Shown piece by piece: positions 55,481 through 64,000 of a DNA stretch of 64,000 nt (its first letter is position 1; every line of letters starts with the position of its first letter). This stretch comes from Symbiodinium natans. Its lineage: Eukaryota > Sar > Dinophyceae > Suessiales > Symbiodiniaceae. The DNA is taken from positions 51,001 through 115,000 of the forward strand of contig CAJNDS010002203.1 in assembly GCA_905221605.1 (NCBI GenBank). The letters run 5' to 3'. The position numbers were made by a program, and so were the translations under genes. The notes beneath the pieces are model-generated. The model worked only from the letters and a program-made list of their open reading frames with translations, had not been told where the DNA came from and searched no databases.

Positions 55481-58008
55481 TATTGGATCTATGTTCGTGC
55501 GATGACGCAAAGAGAAGGGGCGAATCAGAACCACCATTTTCAAGATTTTGTCCTGAAACCTTAAAGATGTACCATGGATTTTCTGCAGGGCATGGCCAAA
55601 CTTATAAAGGCACCGCAATAGCCAGTTGTGGTTTCTCCCGTTTGGGCCGGCCCTCACACATGGCTCAGCTGTGTTTTCCCCCATGGGGTTGTGTTTTCTC
55701 CCGTTTGGTTGTGTTTCGACCTAAACCCTAAACCCTAAACACTAACCCCCTAAACCCTGAACCCTAAACACTAAACCCTAAACCCGACCCTTTCTGCAAC
55801 CAAGCCAGCACCCTGTAAACCCTTTGCAACCTTTACCTTGGACCCCTCAGGTGGACCCCTTGGAGTTTGGGGACCCCTGTTTAAGATCCCTGAGGGGCCA
55901 TGTTAAGGTTTAGGGTTTAGGACTATATTAAGGGAAACCTAAAGGGCACAACCTTAGGGGGGTTGTATTAAGGGACACCTCTAGGGGGGCACAGCCTTAG
56001 GGGTACCAGCCTTAACCCCTTGAAAACTTGTTTCTTTTTCTAAGCCCTAACCCCCTCTGAATTCCTGAGCCCCCTAGACTGCATCCGTGGGGGCTTGTGG
56101 GACGGAGCCTGGTCCCCCACAACAGTAGGGGTTTAGGGTTTAGGGTTTAGGGTTTAGGGTTTAGGGTTTAGGGTTTAGGGTTTAGGGTTTAGGGTTTAGG
56201 GTTTAGGGGGGATATTACGGCATAATTATCTAGGGACCACAAGGGAATGTTCTTCATAATTTTCTCGACCCCTATCTTGCTGATTTTGTGGGGTGGGTCC
56301 TTGTCAACGGGGATTAGGCTCTATACTTTTGGGGTCTATAATAATAATGATAATAATACTAATATAATTTGAAAAGGAAGCCTCTGCTGAGAAACAAAAA
56401 AAACCTCAAACCCTGAACCGTTTCCTGAGGACTTCTCGCTTCTCAGTAAGCCAGGCAACGGCCGGAGTGATCCCAATCCTGTTGACTCGTTTTTGGCACT
56501 TGGGGAAAGCTTGAGCTGGGCGCGTGGGTTTAGGGTTTGGGGTTTAGGGCACCCCAAACCCGAAACCCTCATAAACCTCAAATCTCCAAGTGCAGCCCCC
56601 GAACCCTAAACCTTAAACCCTAAACCCTATAAACCCGAAAGGCTAAACCCTAAAGGTTACCACCTGGATCGCCTGGACGGAGCAGCCATATCATGGTGAA
56701 GCGGCCAGGTGGCAAACGTCGTGCGTGCTCCCTCAAAACCCTAACCCCCCCCCCCCCCCCCCCCCCCCCTCCCCGAAAAAACAAATTAAAGAAACAAACA
56801 ACAACAACAAAAAAACACTTGTCTATCCCGAAGGCGCAGACTTCAAGGAATGTAGGATGTGGCGATGTGGTGTTTCAGGGCTTAGGGTTTGGGGCTTCAG
56901 GACTTCAAATTCTCCTACCCATGAGGGGGGGTAGGTGTGGGGGCCCGAATCAAATTAACAAAATAATATTTAATGTTATGGCTTTATATGGATTACATAG
57001 GGATCAAGCGCAATAAACATAGAACATGAACCCTAAACCCTAAGCCCTAAACCCTAACCCCTAAACCCTAAACCCTGATCAGGGGCCTCCTCGAAGTCCA
57101 CGTCACCTTCGCCCAAGGGCTTCGGTGGATGACGAAACCTGAGCCGCTTCTTCATTCCCTAAGCCTGAGCTATAAGCCTGACAAAGGGAGTCCCGAGTCC
57201 TGACCAACTTAGGGTTTAGGGTTTAGGGTTTAGGGTTTAGGGTTTAGGGTTTAGGGGTTAGGGTTTAGGCCCTCTAAACCCTAGACTCTGAAGTTCTTTC
57301 TGGCGGGCTGGCGGGGGGATTTCACTTCCGCCGGCTCCTGAGCTCCATCGCGAGAAACAGGATACCCCTTTCTTTTTTTGGGTTGGTTTTGGGATGTTCC
57401 CCTTTATACTAACAGTCCTTAATTTTTTTTATCAAGAATGAGAACACCCCCCATTATTATCTCTAGTCTGGACTTTAGGAGGGGACCTTGAAGCAACAAA
57501 AAGGAAAGAGGGGTACCACTGGGCTGCCAAGTGATCTCTCGCCCAGGGACTCGGACGATCTCAGGCTGGTGTGGTTCTTCCAGCCCCAGTGTGAGCGAAG
57601 AAGTACTCATGTATATATATATATATATTACACACATATATATATATATACATAGATATGTACATATTAGTGTACACACTGTAGTACATTCCAATACAAC
57701 CCTACATTGGGTTTGTTGTGGGACAGGGCAGAGCGTTTGGAGCGTGGGGTAGTGTGTCAGACCCGCATTGGCATTCCACTCTTGAGCTCAAAACCTCTCC
57801 GCACCAGCCCTCGTATACGACAGGAGCCTTCAAACCCGCCATGAATCCTACCCCTAAACCCTATACCCTAAACCCTAAACCCTAAATCCTAAACCCTAAA
57901 CGCTAATCCCTAACCCTAAACGCTAAACCCTTAGCCCTGAACCCTACATGCTCAACACCATTCAGCAACTTCCAAGGGGGGGCCGGGCCGCTCCCTCTCT
58001 CTCTCTCT

Positions 58009-58510
58009 CTTTTCCTTCCTTCCTTCCTTCCTTCCTTCCTTCCTTCCTTTCTTCCTTTCTTCCTTTCTTCCTTTCTTCCTTTCTTCCTTTCTTCCTTTCT
58101 TCTTTTCTTCCTTTCTTCCTTTCTTCCTCTCTTCTTTTCTTCTTTCTTCCTTTCTTCCTTTCTTCCTTTCTTCCTTTCTTCCTTTCTTCCTTTCTTCCTT
58201 TCTTCCTTTCTTCCTTTCTTCCTTTCTTCCTTTCTTCCTTTCTTCCTTTCTTCCTTTCTTCCTTTCTTCCTTTCCTCCTTCCTTCCTTCCTTCCTTTCTT
58301 CCTTTCTTCCTTCCTTCCTTCCTTTCTTCCTTTCTTCCTTTCTTCCTTTCTTCCTTTCTTCCTTTCTTCCTTTCTTCCTTTCTTCCTTTCTTCCTTCCTT
58401 CCTTCCTTTCTTCCTTTCTTCCTTTCTTCCTTTCTTCCTTGCTTCCTTCCTTCCTTCCTTCCTTTCCTCCTTTCTTCCTTTCTTCCTTCCTTCCTTCCTT
58501 CCTTCCATGT
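58009..58510. repeat. Polypyrimidine/polypurine microsatellite
   Basis: About 500 bp of TTCC and TTTCTTCC units, all pyrimidine on the plus strand apart from a single G. Open frames across it encode only Lys/Glu/Arg/Gly or Phe/Leu/Pro/Ser runs and are not genes. Confidence 0.95.
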
Positions 58511-59041
58511 TTCCTTCCAGCACACGCAGTCCCCGAACAAACCGCCCCGAGGGGTGCGCGTTACTGAGTCTGTGACTCTCTCTCTCTCTCTCTATTTATG
58601 AGAGGAGCTGTGGAGCCTTGATAAAGGATCCCCGAACAAACATGCGCAGGGGCTACGTGCGGCGCATCTTATAGGAACCCTTCGAGATACAACCTTAGGG
58701 GTAGGAGTAGGGATCCCTGGGTCCGAAACCTTGTTTAAGCCCTGATTCCTCCCTCCGGGTTCAATTGCAGCCTGGGCTTGTTCGAGATTTCTGTCCTCGC
58801 CCCTTGAGTCTATGTCAAAAAAAAGTGAATACTTTTTTCTAGTTTTTGGGTTTAGTGTCACTTTAGGTGTAGGGCATAGGGCTCAGGGGATGCGAGCTGT
58901 TTTCTCTCTCGCAACTTCCATGCTGCCACCAGCCGGCGAGCTCCTGCAAGAGTTGGGTTCAGGGTTTAGGGTAGAGGGTCTGCAGCAGTTGGGTTCAGGG
59001 TTTAGGGTAGGGTCTGCAGGAGTTGGCTTCAGGATGGTCTA

Positions 59042-59330
59042 GGGACCCATTGAAGTAAACCCAGACCCCGAGCCCTAAACCCTGGCCGTCCCTCACTGGG
59101 TTTTTCTTGGGGTTTAGGGTGTATAGGGTTTAGCCAAATGGGTTTAGGGACCCATTGAAGTAAACCTAGACCCCGAGCCCTAAGCCCTGGCCATCCCTCA
59201 CTGGGTTTTTCTGGGCGTTTAGGGTTTATAGGGTTTAGCCAAATGGGTTTAGGGACCCATAGTCATTGAAGTAAACCTAGACCCCGAGCCCTAAAGCCTG
59301 GGTTTTTCTGGGGGTTTAGGGTTTATGGAA
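59042..59330. repeat. 105-bp tandem repeat containing telomere-like units
   Basis: GGGACCCATTGAAGTAAAC recurs at about 59042, 59148 and 59252, giving a period of 104-106 bp and about 2.8 copies. Each unit carries a GGGTTTAGGG-like stretch. Confidence 0.85.
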
Positions 59331-59531
59331 GCAGGCGAAGCCTCGAATACCTTTTTCTGCAGTCAAAAACTCGGATCCAAGCACTCGTCTCAGAGACGCT
59401 TAGCTTTGCATGTCAGCAACGGCCCGGGCAGCAGATCTACTAAAGTAGGGTTACAGGTTTAGGTTGAGCACACTTAGCCACCAACACCCTGCCGGGCGGC
59501 CGGGGACACGCAGCAAATCAACTTTGGAAAA

Positions 59532-61055
59532 TCACTCAGCTCCGTTCTCCGACTCGTTTGCCACGCTCGCCGCGCTCTCCACGCTCGCCGCGCTCGCCGT
59601 GCCGTCTCCGCGGGTCGCCGCGCCTGCTGCCACATTGCCGGCTCCGCCCATCGTCTCATCCATGATTTTCACCATTGTCTTGGCATCTCGCAGCAGCGCA
59701 GTTTCCTCGGCAGAGTTGTCGACCTTCCCAGCAGCATCCTTGCGAGCATCGCCGTACTCGTAGAGGAACCATCGAAGCTCGTCCATGTGATTGCCCATGT
59801 CTGCACTGAGCTTCTTCATGCGCTTGGCACGGGACTCGGTGTCCACCTCGCTCATCACCTCAGCCTGGCGCTTGGTCGTTAACGTTGTCATCATCACGCT
59901 CACTTGCACCGTGCCAGTGCTTGGCGGCAGCTGGTCCCCGGGAGCATACCAAAAGGCCTCGGGTTGTGGGTTTAGGGTTTTTGGGTTTTTGGGTTTAGGG
60001 GTAAGGGTTTAGGGTTAAGGTTAACAAAACCAGCACCAGCCCCAAAAACTGCTTTACATATTCTATACTTTGGTCAGGACGCCGCAATGGGCGACTTCTC
60101 GATGTGGATGAACTTCCCGACGGGCCCCTCATTGCGCCCAAACACCTTGAGCATGTACCTGGGCAGCACAGGTGCTTTAATTTCGTTTGGGGCAACGCGT
60201 TTGCGATTTTAGGCTCTAGAGCGTTTAGAGTTTTGACTAAATGGCCATGACGGCGGGCATGGTTTGGGGATTTAGGGATTTAGGGTTTAGGGCTTAGGGT
60301 CGTGTCCAGCGGCTTCTTCCCCGGCAGGTCTTCTGGCTCGGTGACCCAGAGGAGCATTGCCAAAGGCTCAAGACGTGGCCACAGGATCGCAGCTTCGTTC
60401 ACTGTCTCCAGGTGGGTTTTCAGGTGCCTCCCACGAGCAGCTTACACCCTGCCTAATGAACCCAACCTTAGGGCTAAACACTTTTTTATGCAATGAGACC
60501 GACCTCTTGAGCAAAGTCTCCACACGCCGCGTCTCCGCTGAGCCAGCCATGTACCATGTGTACACCGTACTCTTCGGATCATCGATCGGAACGCACACCA
60601 CGTCCAGCTTGACCTTTGACACCTCGATGTTGGCCCAGCTACACTCGCTGAAATCCAGCTGTGGCACCTTCATGGTGCCAGAATTGGTCAGGATGACTGT
60701 GCGATCCTCGACTCGGCCCTGCATAGCCTCCACAGACAGAGAAATGATGGAAAAAACCTTGCTCGTCAGCAAGCTGTACGCCACCATGCTTGTCTTTGGC
60801 TTCTGCAGCTTCGCAGACCAATCCACACCAACCCTCAGGACTACTGTCAGGGTTGGGTTTCGCAGGATTGGGCTTCGGGTTGGTCGAGGGTTTCAGGTTC
60901 CGGGCTTAGGGTTATCCGCAGCCAGGTAACTTTCGGCCAACGTGCTTGATCTGGTCCTTGATGGCAGCCTCCATGGAAACATGGAACTCGAGGTTCTTCA
61001 TGTACATCTCCAGGCTGCCGCTGCTGGTCATGGCATGGAACCAAGTCTGCGCCAT
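59532..61055 (-). CDS. Unrecognised soluble protein of about 375 aa
   Basis: Five exons: 60938-61055, 60504-60840, 60300-60427, 60083-60202 and 59532-59957. The ATG at 61055 begins MAQTWFHAMTSSGSLEMYMK. Introns are GC-AG, GT-AG, one unresolved, and GC-AG; phases agree at three of the four junctions. The unresolved junction is near 60205-60300, where no AG acceptor keeps the frame. The protein is mixed alpha/beta with no clear signal peptide or membrane helix. The second exon contains VEAMQGRVEDRTVILTNSG, the fourth YMLKVFGRNEGPVGKFIHI and the last FWYAPGDQLPPSTGTVQVSV, followed by a helical stretch and an Ala/Ser-rich C-terminus. I do not recognise the family. Gene identity is convincing because charged and hydrophobic patterns continue across splice sites. 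Confidence 0.75.
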
Positions 61056-62201
61056 TGTGGCCAAGCGCAGCGGTGATCCCGAGGCTCACTTGATTGGATG
61101 TAGGCGCTACGGACACGCGTCATCGGTCCATGTCTACCACATGACACTCAACCCAAAGCAACACCCAAACCCTGAATCATCAACGCTACGCAGCCTCTCA
61201 TTCCTTAAAACGCTCTAGAAGTACTCATGGGGTGCCTGATTGTTCTCACGGCCTCACCACGCCCACGCCCCCAAAAGCACAGAAGCCCCTCAGAAACTTT
61301 AGGTTGGTTCAGGTTTTTGAACTTGGATTTGGTCTTCTGGTTTGGAGTGTGGTGACAACTCATGTCGCTGCCCTGATGAGGGGTTAAGGCTTTGGGTTGC
61401 CCTAAACCCTAAACCCTAAACCCTAAACCCTAAACCCTAAACCCTAAACCCTAAACCCTAAACCCTAAATCAAAACACTAAACCCTAAACCGATATAAAC
61501 CTATAAGGCCCAAACCCTGAACCCTAAAACCCAAAACCCTAATCTCCCCTGCAATAAACCCTCAGGGACTATTGAAATTGCCTAGCGCCTACCCGAAAAC
61601 ACCAGGCCCTCAAGCAAAGTCCTCTCCAGGATGCCAATCCGGACGCGCAGGGTTGCCGGGCAGCTGCTGGCAAGGTCACCTCCACGCTTTTGGTTTGGGG
61701 TCTTGGCTTCAGGGTGAGGGACCTTGTCCATCATGACTGTTACTGAGATGATACTAAAACCCACCCCCACCCCCCAATTCTGAAATTCGCTTGGGCCGGA
61801 AAATATTTAAGGCGGGGCCAAAACCCTGAAACCGGAAAACCAGGCCCAAGGAGGGAGTCTGCGGTTCGGGGCTTGGGGTTTAGGGTTCATTTAGTAGCTT
61901 AATAAACCCGAGTGAAACCCTCGAAGCCCTCAGCCCTAAACCTTGAAACCCCCTCAACCCCCCCCCCATTATCACAGGTTTGGTAATGGGCTGGGTGCTG
62001 GTGCGGTCCGGGACAAACAATATTTAGAATTAGGGGGGTTAGTATCAGGGGAAGGGATTAGACACATGAACGCTTCTCTCATGTTGATGGTTGATCTTGA
62101 CTTACACGATTAATCTACTGTCTTGCGCTCAGGGGGAAGGGCGTATCTGTGCTCTCCAACCCCAACCCTCGCACGCTCTTTCGTAGCGCTGCGCCCACCC
62201 A

Positions 62202-62333
62202 TCACTTCTCGCCTTTGCCATTGCTCAGATGGCCTTGCATGTTCTGGTACACGCTGTCGGGATCCCGTCACTTCTCGCCTTTGCCATTGCTCAGACGGCC
62301 TTGCAGGCGCTGGTACACGCTGTCGGGCACGCC
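62202..62333 (-). repeat. 66-bp in-frame tandem duplication at the methyltransferase stop
   Basis: Two 66-bp units (62202-62267 and 62268-62333) lie head to tail. Each encodes the same 22-codon end, DSVYQ...LSNGKGEK followed by TGA. Only the unit at 62268-62333 is translated, because its TGA ends the frame; the other is downstream and has drifted (QNMQGHL against QRLQGRL). Confidence 0.85.
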
Positions 62334-62950
62334 ATCTGTTTCGATGCTCTCAACACACTGCTTCCAGTTGTCAGCCGGAAGCTCGGAGATATAGCCGGCC
62401 CACAAGAAGACCTGCCGCAGCACCCTTTCCAGCACACAAGTGGGTATGCTGTTGCCCAAAGCTCGCCCAAGCTGAGAGTCGCTGACCCCCGACGTCGCCA
62501 TTGCGTTCCAAATGCCAGGCATCACTCCTCCACACATGCAGCGGAACCAACGGTAGTGGTAGTGGTAGTGGTAGCAGTACGTAGTACTAGAAGGAGTAGT
62601 AGTAGTAGTCCTTGAAGGCCTGCCATCTCTCGCAAGGTCATAAATCGGTGTCGCCCTGGAAGGTAATACCTGGCTTGGCAGGCGGGGGCCATGACATCAG
62701 GGGTTCAAGTGCTCTAACTTAATGCCAGCCCAAAACCCCTAGAAGCGGACGAGACCATGACAACCCCCTAGAAGCGGACGAGACCGTGACGGCCCAAAAT
62801 CCCCAGGGATGAGGCGAGCGACGCCCGAGAGGCTCCTCTGGTCGCTGTCACGGTTGGCACCATGCCCACAAGAGCTCGAGCATGCTGCCCTGCTCCCACA
62901 TCCACGACAGCGTCGCGGTCCCTGAGCCGCTTTCCAAGTTTCTGCTTTGC
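62268..62950 (-). CDS. DNA (cytosine-5) methyltransferase, C-terminal exons (partial)
   Basis: Three exons are visible: 62825-62950, 62611-62669 and 62268-62527. The first encodes a segment with VVDVGAGQHARALVGMVPTV, consistent with the end of the target-recognition region. The second has RHRFMTLREMAGLQG, matching C5-methyltransferase motif IX (R-x-LT-x-RE-x-x-x-LQG). The third has SDSQLGRALGNSIPTCVLER, matching motif X (GNSIP). The junction between exons two and three is a GA-AG intron that joins LQG to VMPGIWNAMA in frame; the junction between one and two is in frame but its exact bases are ambiguous. Catalytic motifs I, IV, VI and VIII are not in view and must lie to the right, beyond 63 kb or outside the window. 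The product would methylate cytosine in nuclear DNA. Confidence 0.72.
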
Positions 62951-63032
62951 CTGCGCAATGGGTTTAAGGTTTAAGGTTTTAGGGTTTAGGGTTGAGGTAG
63001 GAATGCATACCCACAACAGCAGCAGGAGTACC

Positions 63033-63349
<317 letters not shown>

Positions 63350-64000
63350 GTGACACGCTCTTAACTGATCATGGTGTTTTCTGCTGTTTTTTTACTTTTT
63401 CTATCGTTTTCTCCTGTTTTTCCTCCGTTTGACGGGTTGGGGGGGGGTGGGGGGGTGGGGGGTAATTACGTGCTGTGCTTTGTGCACACATGACCACGCT
63501 CAGGGGTTGGGGGGGGGGGGGAATTACGTGCTGTGCTTTGTGCACACATGGGGGTCGTGCTGTGCTTTGTGCACACATGACCACGCTGTCTACTGTTTTC
63601 CTCTGTTTTTTTGGTTGGTTTAGGGGCTAGATCTTTTGGGCTCACAGTGGAGGGTTGAGGATTTGGGGTTTCAGGGTAGAGTATTTTTCGGGCCTGTTTT
63701 GGGAACCTTTTGGGCTTCCACTGGAAATATGGGGTTTGAGGTTTCAGGCTACAGATCTTTTGGGTTTTTTTCAGGCTACAGATCTTTTGGGTTTTTTGGG
63801 CATTTGGGGTTTAGGGTTTCCGGGCAAGACCTTTTGGGCTCACAGTGGAGGGTTTCCGGGCAAGACCTTTTGGGCTCACAGTGGAGGGTTTAGGGTTTGG
63901 ACCTTCAGGGTAGAGACCTTTTCGGGTTTTTTGGGATTTGGGGTTCAGGGTGTAAGGGTAAGACCTTTTGGGCTCACAGTGCAGGGTTTAGGAATCTTTT
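63350..64000. other. Right end with short direct repeats
   Basis: GTGCTGTGCTTTGTGCACACATG recurs three times between 63470 and 63580. CTTTTGGGCTCACAGTG recurs at 63633, 63831, 63866 and 63967. The remainder is T- and G-rich with partial TTTAGGG. No methyltransferase exon is visible here. Confidence 0.6.

Larger units (their letters stand above)
52450..59450. other. Long gene-poor stretch
   Basis: Telomeric arrays at 53392-53460, 53580-53655, 54334-54421, 56128-56206 and 57210-57260 are set among single-copy segments of 100-500 bp. Several copies of the GTTTCCGAAAT and ATACTAACAGTCC elements occur. Frames at 54085-54303 and 55203-55564 overlap repeats and lack conservation evidence, so I did not call them. 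Confidence 0.5.

Noticed and set aside
57903-58601. Open frames of about 200 codons on both strands (Lys/Glu/Arg or Phe/Leu/Ser-rich)
   Set aside because: They are translations of the TTCC/TTTCTTCC microsatellite, open in several frames at once.

Overview
The window looks like nuclear DNA of a dinoflagellate; the species and genus cannot be read from it. Three things point there. Plant/alveolate-type telomeric repeat (TTTAGGG) is scattered in both orientations through nearly every non-coding stretch. Genes are cut into short exons by introns that often begin GC or GA instead of GT. Every gene I can model lies on the minus strand, matching the unidirectional gene arrays known from dinoflagellates. 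I saw no rRNA, tRNA, CRISPR or bacterial operon structure.

Layout. 1-22945 (locus 1) and 27875-45573 (locus 2) are two copies of one segmental duplication, nearly identical in many stretches but differing in telomere-repeat length and in inserted elements. Each begins with a gene-poor block carrying two small candidate genes (about 3.6-4.2 and 7.4-8.1 kb; 31.8-32.4 and 35.6-36.2 kb). Then come genes for a multi-pass membrane protein of about 587 aa: two in locus 1 (A, 9868-13315; B, 15783-18848) and one in locus 2 (C, 38060-41428). Each locus ends with an intronless gene for a 165-aa two-helix membrane protein (22430-22927; 45057-45554), and locus 2 has a further tandem copy (46300-46797). 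23.1-27.9 kb is a spacer with a long foldback. From 48 kb there are three more minus-strand genes: a serine/arginine-rich protein (48040 to about 50.5 kb), an unrecognised protein of about 375 aa (59532-61055), and the last exons of a DNA cytosine-5 methyltransferase (62268-62950) that continues off the right side.

The most interesting content is the introns. Splicing A, B and C by hand gives intact frames of 586, 587 and 586 codons with matching exon lengths, so intron presence can be compared between paralogues. Three introns are present in some copies and absent in others. In each case the empty site holds one copy of a short target sequence (about 4 bp) that flanks the intron as a direct repeat where it is present. 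The introns carry terminal inverted repeats and belong to, or resemble, short element families found elsewhere in the window with 4-bp target duplications. This is the expected signature of introner elements: DNA-transposon-like insertions whose target duplication supplies the splice sites. Several other introns are made partly or wholly of telomeric repeat, whose own GT and AG can serve as splice sites.

Gene C is a mosaic of A-like and B-like segments, so the tandem pair and the single copy are probably related by unequal crossing-over or gene conversion. All gene models were built by reading frames and splice phases by eye; no transcript or database evidence was available.
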